DNA of 12,751 bases, from positions 1 to 12,751 of the forward strand of contig JAUWMO010000061.1 in the NCBI GenBank assembly GCA_030613125.1, given 5' to 3'. Under the pieces are notes generated by a model. That model ran no database searches. It was not told the DNA's origin and saw only the letters and a list, made by a program, of their open reading frames with translations. This document shows, in pieces, positions 1-7,219 of the stretch. This DNA is from Bacteroidota bacterium (GTDB lineage Bacteria; Bacteroidota; Bacteroidia; Bacteroidales; VadinHA17). Position 1 is the first letter of the stretch. Each line of letters opens with the position of its first letter. A program made the position numbers and the translations under genes.

Positions 1-388
1 CTAGAGTTCTCGCTTGAAAACATAGTTTGCCATTATCTCTATAATAAAATCCAAATCCATTATACTTTCCAAGATATCCTTGACCAAAAACACCGCCATA
101 ATTTTTTGCATCTTTAAACCTAATCCATATTAATACTGCAAAATCTGAGGTCCCAAAATTTAATATCCCCGATTGATCTCCATAATCAATATAATCACTT
201 GAACTTTCTCCGTATACATAAAGTCCTTTTTCTGTATTTATTAAACTAATGTCACCATTAGGTGTGCCAACAATATTTCCAGCTATATCAACAAAGCTTC
301 CTTGTTCAAAATTGGTTTCAAATATTGGATTCTGCCCAAAAGCATTCAGAAAAACAAAAAAGAATAAAATGTAAAATAATCTTTGCAT
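1..388 (-). CDS. Secreted LamG/concanavalin A-like domain protein (5' part only)
   Basis: The frame opens at an ATG at 388 and stays open for 129 codons to the left edge, so only the N-terminus is visible. Residues 1-19 (MQRLFYILFFFVFLNAFGQ) form a signal peptide of the Bacteroidota type, with cleavage probably after Gly18 or Gln19. From about residue 30 the sequence looks like the start of a LamG-like jelly-roll domain: DYIDYGDQSGILNFGTSDFA, then IWIRF, GGVFGQGY and GFGFYYRDNGKLCF match the strand pattern of concanavalin A-like folds (Pfam LamG-like/Laminin_G_3). Such domains bind carbohydrate or protein ligands at the cell surface, often in large multidomain exported proteins. The C-terminus, where a type IX sorting domain would sit, is outside the window. 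It probably depends on a promoter-like site near 669-698, which would give a leader of about 275 bases. The fold is an inference from pattern; the ligand is unknown. Confidence 0.75.
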   Translation of the reverse strand, partial: MQRLFYILFFFVFLNAFGQNPIFETNFEQGSFVDIAGNIVGTPNGDISLINTEKGLYVYGESSSDYIDYGDQSGILNFGTSDFAVLIWIRFKDAKNYGGVFGQGYLGKYNGFGFYYRDNGKLCFQARTL

Positions 389-397
389 CAGCCACAA

Positions 398-419
398 AAG
401 TGTTAAATAAATAACACTT
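398..419. repeat. 8-bp inverted repeat upstream of LamG start codon
   Basis: AAGTGTTA (398-405) and TAACACTT (412-419) are perfect inverted copies around a 6-base AT spacer. The repeat ends 10 bases upstream of the LamG ATG at 388. It could be a regulator site or a leader hairpin that affects initiation. No U-tract follows on either strand, so it is not a terminator. Confidence 0.5.
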
Positions 420-621
420 GTATTTTAAATTAATAGAACCATATAAACATCCTCTTCCAAATACGTAAATGAGGATGCTGCATTTGGTTCAAAATCAGAA
501 AAAACAATAAACTCTCTCAACTGCTAATCAGCCCGCCTGTTTTTAAAAATGGAGGAAATGGAGGTAAAATGAAAGTTGAAATTCTTTTCATTTCCCTTTT
601 GAGACCCTTCACACAACCGCC

Positions 622-650
622 AAAAAAAATACTTTTCCACGAATGGAAAA
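622..650 (-). terminator. Rho-independent terminator downstream of purQ
   Basis: Read on the minus strand, TTTTCCA (650-644) and TGGAAAA (639-633) form a 7-bp stem closed by a TTCG loop. It is followed after GTA by eight T residues (629-622). Its place about 80 bases past the purQ stop fits transcription termination of purQ. The stem is A/T-rich outside its CCA/TGG core, so strength is uncertain. A promoter-like site lies between the purQ stop and this hairpin, so the hairpin would also act on transcripts starting there. Confidence 0.6.
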
Positions 651-668
651 TTATTTTATATAAAGCCA

Positions 669-698
669 CAAAAGTAACGGATGAATCAATAAATTCAA
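669..698 (-). promoter_or_regulatory. Bacteroidota-type promoter between purQ and the LamG gene
   Basis: On the minus strand TTG (698-696), a 19-base spacer and TACTTTTG (676-669) match the -33 TTG / -7 TAnnTTTG consensus of the Bacteroidota primary sigma factor. The predicted start is near 662, just before the hairpin at 622-650. It is the only good consensus match found upstream of the LamG gene, so it is the best candidate promoter for it. That would imply a long leader interrupted by a terminator-like structure. Confidence 0.5.
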
Positions 699-729
699 AG
701 AAGTGTTAATAACTTTTAAATATCAGCTA

Positions 730-1443
730 TTAATTATAAAAACTTACTTTTTTTTCTTCCATTGTTCTGATAATAGACTCAAGGATCAATCGTCCGTCAG
801 TATTTCCAAGTTCATCATCAGATGCCCTTTCGGGATGTGGCATCATTCCAAATACGTTTTTCGATTCATTACAAACACCGGCAATATTTTCTATTGAACC
901 ATTAGGATTGTGCAACTCTGAAACCATACCCTCCTCATTACAATAACGGAATAATATCTGGCCATTCTGACGCATCTTTGAGAGATTATCTTCTGAAGCA
1001 TAATACCTTCCCTCACCATGCGCAACAGGTACCTTCAGTGCTTTATCTTTAGCAAGGAATAAATTGATTGCCGACTCATTGTTATCAGGTAGTATATAAT
1101 TGTTCTTACAGATAAATTTTTGGCTTGAATTATGAAGAAGAGCACCCGGCAGCAGGCCCGCTTCACAAAGAATCTGAAAACCGTTGCAAATTCCTAACAC
1201 AAAACCACCCCTGTTAGCGAATTCAATAACCTTAACCATAATTGGTGAGAACCTCGCTATTGATCCAGATCGCAGATAATCACCATAGGAAAAACCTCCA
1301 GGAAGGACTATTGCATCAACATCCTGGAGATCAGAATCTTTATGCCATAATTCAACAACCTCCTGATCTAATATTTCCTGTAAAACATATACCGTATCAT
1401 GGTCACAATTTGATCCAGGGAAAATAACAATACCAAATTTCAT
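730..1443 (-). CDS. purQ: Phosphoribosylformylglycinamidine synthase subunit I (glutaminase)
   Basis: PurQ hydrolyses glutamine and passes ammonia to PurL for conversion of FGAR to FGAM, the fourth step of IMP synthesis, in the cytosolic PurLQS complex. The 237 residues are normal for the family and form one class I glutamine amidotransferase domain. Visible signatures are FPGSNCDHD (8-16), PGGFSYGDYLRSGSIA (48-63), the nucleophile elbow GICNGFQ with Cys86, PVAHGEGRYYA (139-149), and MPHPERASD (201-209), which carries the catalytic His203 and Glu205. All triad residues are present. The ATG at 1443 lies about 13 bases past the start predicted from a consensus promoter, so the start is well supported. 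A terminator follows the stop. This is the separate small-subunit type rather than the fused PurL of about 1200-1300 residues; purL and purS are not in the window. Identification is secure. Confidence 0.96.
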   Translation of the reverse strand: MKFGIVIFPGSNCDHDTVYVLQEILDQEVVELWHKDSDLQDVDAIVLPGGFSYGDYLRSGSIARFSPIMVKVIEFANRGGFVLGICNGFQILCEAGLLPGALLHNSSQKFICKNNYILPDNNESAINLFLAKDKALKVPVAHGEGRYYASEDNLSKMRQNGQILFRYCNEEGMVSELHNPNGSIENIAGVCNESKNVFGMMPHPERASDDELGNTDGRLILESIIRTMEEKKVSFYN

Positions 1444-1462
1444 TTAAAATAATTTATAAGAT

Positions 1463-1493
1463 CAAAGATATAGATTATTCATTTCGATTTCAA
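1463..1493 (-). promoter_or_regulatory. purQ promoter, Bacteroidota type
   Basis: On the minus strand TTG (1493-1491) is followed by 20 bases and then TATCTTTG (1470-1463), a full match to TAnnTTTG. Transcription would start near 1456, giving a leader of about 13 bases before the purQ ATG at 1443. The next gene, on the plus strand, begins 74 bases beyond the site. Confidence 0.65.
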
Positions 1494-1566
1494 TAGTTAA
1501 ATAAGCTTTTTTATCTGCGTTATATGAATAATAATTTCTACTTTTAAAAATACAAATCTAATAATC

Positions 1567-2613
1567 TTGAAATTTCTTCGTTATATTCTGTATGTAATTC
1601 TTATACCGATCGTTTTAGTTGTACTGTTTCTTTTTGTAGCAACTCTTGCTGATTATAGTCCTGAGGAGCGTGAAGTTATTTTTGAGTCATCTTCTCCAGA
1701 TACCATTCAGATTAATGAGAAATTAGACATTTTAACCTGGAACATAGGGTATTGTGGTCTCGGAAAAGAAATGGATTTCTTTTATGACGGAGGGACTAAA
1801 GTTAGAGCAACTAAGGAAAATACACTGTTAAACCTGGATGCAATAACTAAATTTCTTGTATGTAATGATACCATAGATATGCTCCTTTTACAAGAGGTTG
1901 ACATTCACTCGAAAAGGACTTATTACATAGATGAGGTCACTGAAATAAGCCGTGCACTGAAATATCCCAATTATTTTTTTGCTAATAATTATAAAGTTTT
2001 TTTCCTTCCAATCCCTCTTTCGAAACCTTTAGGAAAAATTAAATCAGGTCTGCTTTCATTGAGTAAATTTGAACCTTATCTGGTCGAACGCTATGATTTT
2101 CCCGGCAATTACTCCTGGCCAAAGAAATTATTCATGCTTGACAGGTGTTTCATGGTAGAAAGATATATTTTGTCTAATCAAAAAAAAATACTTGTAATTA
2201 ACACTCATAACTCAGCTTTTGATGGTGGTCTGTTAAAAAAGCATGAAATGGCCTATCTTAAAGAATTTATTGAAAAGGAATATGTTTCAGACAATTATAT
2301 TCTGGCAGGTGGTGATTGGAACCAAAATCCACCGGATTTCAATTCTTCAGGTTTTAATTCCGAATCAGGTTACAAAAATTTTGTTCTTGCATCAATTCCA
2401 TCTGATTTTATCGCCTGGGACTGGACATTTGATAATACACACCCCACAAACAGGGCATTGACGACTCCCTACAATCCTGAATCAACTGCAACCACAATTC
2501 TTGATTTTTTTCTGTGTTCTCCTAATGTGTTAGCTAAACAGGTAAAAACTGTTAATCTGAATTTTGAAAACTCAGATCATCAACCAGTAATAATTACTTT
2601 TGTACTTGAGTAA
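1567..2613 (+). CDS. Membrane-anchored endonuclease/exonuclease/phosphatase-family protein
   Basis: This 348-residue protein has one N-terminal membrane segment (about 5-27) followed by a DNase I-like EEP domain, so the enzyme probably faces the periplasm. Metal and catalytic signatures of the fold are present in order: LTWNIGYCG (56-64, Asn59), LLLQEVD (106-112, Glu110), NTHNSAFDGG (212-221, His214), LAGGDWNQNP (246-255, Asp250 and Asn252), LDFF (Asp313), and NSDHQPV (335-341, Asp337 and His338). It is therefore likely an active Mg-dependent phosphodiesterase or phosphatase; whether it acts on nucleic acid, inositol phosphates or lipid headgroups cannot be told. The start is a TTG. An in-frame stop lies at 1525-1527, no in-frame ATG follows it, and the first internal ATG is residue 69, beyond the membrane segment, so TTG is the only start that keeps the anchor. 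Only a weak promoter-like TACTTTTA (1539-1546) precedes it. Confidence 0.88.
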   Translation: MKFLRYILYVILIPIVLVVLFLFVATLADYSPEEREVIFESSSPDTIQINEKLDILTWNIGYCGLGKEMDFFYDGGTKVRATKENTLLNLDAITKFLVCNDTIDMLLLQEVDIHSKRTYYIDEVTEISRALKYPNYFFANNYKVFFLPIPLSKPLGKIKSGLLSLSKFEPYLVERYDFPGNYSWPKKLFMLDRCFMVERYILSNQKKILVINTHNSAFDGGLLKKHEMAYLKEFIEKEYVSDNYILAGGDWNQNPPDFNSSGFNSESGYKNFVLASIPSDFIAWDWTFDNTHPTNRALTTPYNPESTATTILDFFLCSPNVLAKQVKTVNLNFENSDHQPVIITFVLE

Positions 2614-2628
2614 CTACCTCTGGCCAGA

Positions 2629-2658
2629 TTGTAAATTATTCTATTTTCCGTATATTTA
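2629..2658 (+). promoter_or_regulatory. Probable promoter of the ABC transporter gene
   Basis: TTG (2629-2631), a 19-base spacer and TATATTTA (2651-2658) match the Bacteroidota -33/-7 pattern except that the last base of TAnnTTTG is A. The predicted start is near 2665, about 40 bases before the ATG at 2706. The site lies right after the stop of the preceding gene, so the two genes need not share one transcript. Confidence 0.45.
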
Positions 2659-2705
2659 TTCATTAATGAAAACTGCTTCCTTTCGATCCTGAAATTCAAA
2701 TTTAA

Positions 2706-5700
2706 ATGAGTGAGGAAATATTAAAGGCACTTATGCAGCTTTTTGCCCTGATTGTCAAACAGGGAAGTGGTGTGCAAAAAAAAGAGATTGAATTTGTTCG
2801 GAATTTTTTGTTTGAACAACTTAATCAAGCTGCTGTTCAGGATTATTTGACTTTATTTGAAGATTATGCAGATCTACATTCCAAAGAGCAAAAAAACAAT
2901 AAAACAAAATCTCCATCAGTAAAGGACTCTGTCAAAATACTTGCTATTTGTAAAAAAATAAACCGTACTCTTACTCAAAAGCAAAAGGTAATTGTAATAA
3001 TCCGACTTTTTGAACTGATCAATGCTGATAAAAAGTTTACGTATCAGAGGATGACAATCATCAACACTGTTGCTGAAGTTTTTAATGTAGCCCCAAAAGA
3101 ATTCCATGATATTGAAGTATTTATTAAAAATGACAAACTAATAGACATAGATAATAGTAATATACTTAAAGTAGACCATGACCTCTTTCAACCAGAAAGT
3201 GTGAATAAACTTAAGAAGGTTTATTCTGATTGCATGATATTTATCCTTCATGTTAAAAGTGTTGATTTGTATTTTCTCAAGCATAGTTATAAGCAGGAGG
3301 TATTATTAAATGGTCTTGTTATAAGTCAATTCAAAATATATCTTTTTGCAAGTGGCAGTAGTATTAGGCTCCCTGTTGGAAAACCAGTATATTATAGTGA
3401 TATTATTTTAATATTCAGATCTGATTCTGTTCATACTGAAATACAGTATGATGTATACAATGTCTCGCTCCGTTTTCCAAATGATGAAATGGGTGTTCAA
3501 AATGTTTCATTTTCTGAAAATCAGGGTAGATTAGTTGGTATCTTAGGTGTCAGCGGGGCCGGGAAAACTACATTATTAAATATCCTATGTGGTATAAAAA
3601 AACCAACCACAGGCAAAGTTCTATTGAATGGACAAGATATTCACTCCGGCAGTACAGAAATCAAAGGTGTGATTGGCTATATTCCTCAGGATGATCTGTT
3701 AATTGAAGAATTGACGGTATTTCAAAATCTTTTTTATAATGCCAAACTGTGCTTTAAAAATAAAACTGACAAAGAGATTTCTGAACTGACCGATCAGACT
3801 TTAGCAAATTTAGGCTTATTGAATAAAAAGAACCTGAAAGTAGGATCCCCAAAAAATAAAATAATTAGTGGCGGAGAACGAAAAAGGTTGAACATTGCCA
3901 TTGAGTTGATCCGACAACCTTCAATTTTATTTGTCGATGAACCTACCTCCGGACTTTCATCAAGGGATTCTGAAAATGTTATGGATTTGCTCAGAGGGTT
4001 AAGCCTGAAAGGTAAACTTGTTTTTGTTGTTATACATCAACCTTCATCTGAGCTTTTTAAGATGTTTGATAATGTTTTATTCCTTGATGAAGGAGGACAA
4101 TTAATTTACTATGGAAATCCTGTTGAATCTGTAATATATTTTAAAAAACTGGATGCACAGATCAATAGTGATATTGGTGAATGTCCAACTTGCGGTAATG
4201 TAAATCCGGAATTGATATTTAATATTGTTGATAAAAAAGTAGTTGACGAATTTGGTCAGTACACTCAGAAAAGGAAAGTGAGTTCCGGGCAATGGGCAGA
4301 GTATTTCCGTGAAAAGTCTATTAGCCCATTAACTGTATCTACAAGCGTATCTGCACCATTCTCTTCTTTCAATGTTCCATCGTGGTTTAAACAATTCCAA
4401 ACATTTATCACACGTGATTTCCTATCAAAAATTTCAAATCGGCAATATGTTGTTTTAAACCTGCTGGAAGCACCATTATTAGGTTTTATTCTTTCTTATA
4501 TCATATATTATATTGCCGACCCTGAGTCAGGTAAATATATTTTCAGAGAAAATGAAAATATTCCCATTTACATTTTCATGAGCTTAATTGTAGCTTTGTT
4601 TCTGGCTTTGACTATTAGCGCTGAAGAAATATACAGGGACAGGATAATACTTAAAAGAGAACGTTTTCTGAAACTTAGCAAGGGGAGCTATCTTTTAGCT
4701 AAAGTTATTATACTTCTTTTTATTTCTGCCTTTCAGACATACCTTTTTGTTTTGATAGGTAATAGTATTCTGGAAATTAAAGGAATGAATTTTTATTACT
4801 GGCTTGCCTTGTTTACAACCGCTGCTTTTGCCAACTTGCTTGGACTTAATGTTTCCGCCTCTTTTAATTCTGCAATTACAATTTATATTATTATTCCTCT
4901 TCTTATAATACCTATGATGGTTCTAAGTGGTGCCATGTTTAGTTTTGATAAACTAAACCGATCAATTGGCAGTGTGGATAAGGTGCCTGTAATTGCTGAT
5001 TTAATGGCTACAAAATGGACTTATGAGGCTTTGATGGTGCATCAATTTAAAAATAATCGCTTCGAAAAGTATTTCTATGAACTTGAAAAAAAGGAGAGTC
5101 AGACAGACTTTCAAGTTGCGCAAAAGTTGCCAAAACTCGTAATGGCATTGGAATTTACTTATAATTTATTTGTCACCAGAACCTTGACCAGAGAACAACC
5201 TGGTAAACTGAATTTAATAATTAATGAAATTTCAAAAGAACATTTAAAAGTTAAGTATATTACATTTCAACATCTGGATAAACTTAATACTACAGACTTT
5301 AATGAGACTTATGCAATTTCGACAAAAGAATATATAAATAAACTGCAAGTGCATTATGGCAAGAAACTTACCGGAGCTGAAGATAAAATAGAACATATTA
5401 TTTATTCGATGCTGAAAGCGGATCCAACCCTATATCAGCGTCTTAAAGATCAGTATTTTAATGAGAGTGTTTCTGATATTGTAAAAAAAAGGTTTGAAAG
5501 GAACCGGATTCTGGAATACAAGAATCGACTGATCCAGCAATATCATCCAATTTATCAAGATCCGGAACCAACTCACATGTTAAATTTCAGAACCCATTTT
5601 TTTGCTCCCAGAAAGCACTTTTTTGGCTATTATTTCGACACATTTTGGTTCAATATTTTTGTAGTATGGACAATGACTATCATTTTATATATTACACTCT

Positions 5701-5759
5701 ATTTTGATCTGTTAAAAAAAATTGTTTCACTTTTTGAAAATTTAAACTTTAAAAAATAA
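2706..5759 (+). CDS. ABCG-type ABC exporter with N-terminal TerB-like domain
   Basis: This 1017-residue half-transporter has its ATPase ahead of its membrane domain, the ABCG order. Residues about 1-140 are helical and resemble a TerB-like domain (EILKALMQLFALIVKQG, then FELINADKKFTYQR). Residues about 150-240 look strand-rich and may be an FHA-like fold. The ATPase is complete: Walker A GVSGAGKTT (281-289), Q-loop Gln328, signature ISGGERKRL (387-395), Walker B ILFVDEPTSGL (407-417, Glu412), and H-loop His444 in the ABCG-like IHQPSSELF. CPTCGNVNPE (493-502) is a lone CxxC knuckle. Membrane segments fall near 585-605, 620-640, 665-688, 698-716, 722-742 and 980-1000, with a soluble loop of about 235 residues before the last. 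ABCG-like proteins usually have 600-700 residues, so the extra domains explain the size. It probably works as a dimer in the inner membrane. The substrate is unknown. The ATPase and permease call is firm; the N-terminal domain calls are inference. Confidence 0.92.
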   Translation: MSEEILKALMQLFALIVKQGSGVQKKEIEFVRNFLFEQLNQAAVQDYLTLFEDYADLHSKEQKNNKTKSPSVKDSVKILAICKKINRTLTQKQKVIVIIRLFELINADKKFTYQRMTIINTVAEVFNVAPKEFHDIEVFIKNDKLIDIDNSNILKVDHDLFQPESVNKLKKVYSDCMIFILHVKSVDLYFLKHSYKQEVLLNGLVISQFKIYLFASGSSIRLPVGKPVYYSDIILIFRSDSVHTEIQYDVYNVSLRFPNDEMGVQNVSFSENQGRLVGILGVSGAGKTTLLNILCGIKKPTTGKVLLNGQDIHSGSTEIKGVIGYIPQDDLLIEELTVFQNLFYNAKLCFKNKTDKEISELTDQTLANLGLLNKKNLKVGSPKNKIISGGERKRLNIAIELIRQPSILFVDEPTSGLSSRDSENVMDLLRGLSLKGKLVFVVIHQPSSELFKMFDNVLFLDEGGQLIYYGNPVESVIYFKKLDAQINSDIGECPTCGNVNPELIFNIVDKKVVDEFGQYTQKRKVSSGQWAEYFREKSISPLTVSTSVSAPFSSFNVPSWFKQFQTFITRDFLSKISNRQYVVLNLLEAPLLGFILSYIIYYIADPESGKYIFRENENIPIYIFMSLIVALFLALTISAEEIYRDRIILKRERFLKLSKGSYLLAKVIILLFISAFQTYLFVLIGNSILEIKGMNFYYWLALFTTAAFANLLGLNVSASFNSAITIYIIIPLLIIPMMVLSGAMFSFDKLNRSIGSVDKVPVIADLMATKWTYEALMVHQFKNNRFEKYFYELEKKESQTDFQVAQKLPKLVMALEFTYNLFVTRTLTREQPGKLNLIINEISKEHLKVKYITFQHLDKLNTTDFNETYAISTKEYINKLQVHYGKKLTGAEDKIEHIIYSMLKADPTLYQRLKDQYFNESVSDIVKKRFERNRILEYKNRLIQQYHPIYQDPEPTHMLNFRTHFFAPRKHFFGYYFDTFWFNIFVVWTMTIILYITLYFDLLKKIVSLFENLNFKK

Positions 5760-5771
5760 TTTTTTTCTGAC

Positions 5772-5801
5772 TTGAATGTGTTAAGGAATTTTATAAATTT
5801 G
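5772..5801 (+). promoter_or_regulatory. Promoter of the lipoprotein/secreted-protein operon
   Basis: TTG (5772-5774), exactly 19 bases, then TAAATTTG (5794-5801) is a full match to the Bacteroidota promoter consensus. Transcription would start near 5808, about 17 bases before the ATG at 5825. The site suggests that the two downstream genes are expressed independently of the ABC transporter gene. Confidence 0.65.
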
Positions 5802-5824
5802 TTTGTTCGTTAATAAATAAATTG

Positions 5825-6739
5825 ATGAAATATAAAACTTTTTTTATTCCAGGCCTTGCAATTATTATTACTCTATTAGGTTGTAAATATCAACAAGGCA
5901 GTTCTGAAAAAACCGAGTTCACGGTTCCTGATTCTTTAGCTTTAAACGCCTCTTCAGAACTTCATCAGGAAGCTATGGAAGGAATTATTGAGAACCTGGC
6001 CTCTCCTGTAGAAGTTGCCGCTATGCTAAATGATATGGGTGTACCCTATTTCGGAAACATACTTGTATCTACTGAAATCGCTGAGGATTTAACTACAAAT
6101 TTTCAGAAAGCATTGATGTTGGGAGTTTTAAGTGCTGATCTGGGATATCTTAACATTTATAGAAAAAACACATCAATTATCGATTATATCTCCTCCATTA
6201 AATATATTACAGATGAACTTAAAGTAGGCCAATTTTATGATTTTACTACTCTCAAAAGATTATCTGAAAATAAACATGACCTTGATTCATTAATGTATAT
6301 TTCCGTGCGAAGCTTTAATCAAATGAACTCCTACCTTGAGAAAACCCATCGTACTAATATTAGCTCACTGGTTATTACAGGTTTATGGTTAGAGGGCTTT
6401 TATCTTGCAACACAGGTTGCCAAAGATTTTCCAAGTCATGAGATTAGTGAAAGTATTGGAGAACAAAAGATTATAATGGAAGACCTTTTTTCTATTCTTG
6501 AAAACCATAAAGATAAACCTGGTTTCAATGATCTCATTGCCCACCTCAATTTATTGAAACATGAATTTGACAATGTGGAAATTACATATGAAATCGGTGA
6601 GCCTGAAACAGTTGAAGATGAAAATGGGATGTTGGTTATTATACAAAATGAAGAAAGCATTGTTCATATCACTGATGATCAATTGAATAAAATTATCAAC
6701 AGAACTAGTGAAATTCGAAATCATTTTATAAAAAAATAA
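5825..6739 (+). CDS. Putative lipoprotein, uncharacterised Bacteroidota family
   Basis: The mature product is a lipid-anchored envelope protein: the N-terminus MKYKTFFIPGLAIIITLLGC ends in a lipobox with Cys20 as the acylation site. A TTG directly precedes the ATG at 5825, but the ATG gives a normal signal peptide, so it is chosen; the protein has 304 residues. The rest is soluble and appears mostly helical, with stretches such as LMLGVLSADLGYLNIY, SLVITGLWLEGFYLATQ and a charged acidic C-terminal part (about 255-304). From memory it resembles a common Bacteroidota lipoprotein family without known function; I cannot give a family name. No catalytic motif is visible. A consensus promoter lies just upstream, and the stop at 6737-6739 is followed after one base by the next start, so the two genes are almost certainly co-transcribed. 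The lipoprotein call is firm; the role is unknown. Confidence 0.85.
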   Translation: MKYKTFFIPGLAIIITLLGCKYQQGSSEKTEFTVPDSLALNASSELHQEAMEGIIENLASPVEVAAMLNDMGVPYFGNILVSTEIAEDLTTNFQKALMLGVLSADLGYLNIYRKNTSIIDYISSIKYITDELKVGQFYDFTTLKRLSENKHDLDSLMYISVRSFNQMNSYLEKTHRTNISSLVITGLWLEGFYLATQVAKDFPSHEISESIGEQKIIMEDLFSILENHKDKPGFNDLIAHLNLLKHEFDNVEITYEIGEPETVEDENGMLVIIQNEESIVHITDDQLNKIINRTSEIRNHFIKK

Positions 6740-6740
6740 C

Positions 6741-7184
6741 ATGAAGAGATTTACCTTATTGGCATTATTTACAGTATTGGTAGGATCAGCTGTGGTTTTT
6801 TCGCAAACAGAAAATAAAAACATTGATCATTGTTTTGCTTCAGCAGGTGAAGATGTTACATATTTAAAAGATTTTGTTGTTAAACTTCCTGCAAAAAAAA
6901 ATAATCAGAGCTCACCCGTTGTAAAGAATACGATAATTCTTCGGAAAAATACTGTTTATAGATTTACTATCTGTAATAATAAAAACTCTGAAGGTAAAGG
7001 CATCATCCAACTATTTGATGTAAAAAGAACTTTAGGGAGCACTTATAATCCAAAAACAGGAAAATCTTATCAGTCTTTTAATTTTCATTGTTCCAAAACA
7101 GGACCTTATACAATATTTATTTCATTTAAAGATGGGAAGAGTGGTAATGCCATAGGTATAATGTCGTATGTGAAAAGGAAATGA
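6741..7184 (+). CDS. Small secreted beta-rich protein
   Basis: The 147-residue product has a clear signal peptide, MKRFTLLALFTVLVGSAVVFSQ, with cleavage near residue 22. The mature part has short strand-like segments: FVVKLPAKK, TIILRKNTVYRFTIC (64-78), KGIIQLFD (86-93), SYQSFNFHC (109-117), and GPYTIFISF followed by NAIGIMSYV. This layout resembles small beta-sandwich secreted domains such as the PPC or GOLD type, but I do not recognise a named family. Three cysteines (31, 78, 117) remain after processing, so one disulfide is possible. The gene starts one base after the stop of the lipoprotein gene, which argues for translational coupling and a shared function in the periplasm or at the surface. 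No obvious strong terminator follows; a minus-strand gene converges 36 bases further on. Confidence 0.8.
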   Translation: MKRFTLLALFTVLVGSAVVFSQTENKNIDHCFASAGEDVTYLKDFVVKLPAKKNNQSSPVVKNTIILRKNTVYRFTICNNKNSEGKGIIQLFDVKRTLGSTYNPKTGKSYQSFNFHCSKTGPYTIFISFKDGKSGNAIGIMSYVKRK

Positions 7185-7219
7185 TCCTGAGAAACTTCCT
7201 GGTGTTAGTTTTTAGCCTT

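Larger units (their letters stand above)
389..729. other. Intergenic region between LamG gene and purQ: leader with hairpins
   Basis: This stretch of about 340 bases has no convincing gene. Reading leftward from purQ it holds a promoter-like site (669-698), a terminator-like hairpin (622-650), an inverted repeat CATCCTC/GAGGATG at 448-454 and 471-477, and an 8-bp inverted repeat at 398-419 just upstream of the LamG start. The 11-mer GCCACAAAAGT occurs twice, at 391-401 and 665-675. A 46-codon frame at 569-709 is considered and rejected. Confidence 0.6.

Noticed and set aside
448..477. CATCCTC/GAGGATG inverted repeat as a second terminator
   Set aside because: The loop is 16 bases and no U-tract follows on either strand; it is kept only as part of the leader description.
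569..709. 46-codon plus-strand frame preceded by GGAGGTAAA
   Set aside because: The Shine-Dalgarno-like stretch is attractive, but Bacteroidota rarely rely on it. The frame overlaps the purQ terminator and the minus-strand promoter-like site, and the peptide has no recognisable features.
5822..5824. TTG as start of the lipoprotein gene
   Set aside because: The ATG immediately after it gives a standard lipoprotein signal peptide, so the TTG extension is unnecessary.
7165..7219. Bidirectional terminator between the converging genes
   Set aside because: Only a 5-bp AGGAA/TTCCT pairing and an imperfect GTGTT/AACAC pairing are present, too weak to call a terminator.
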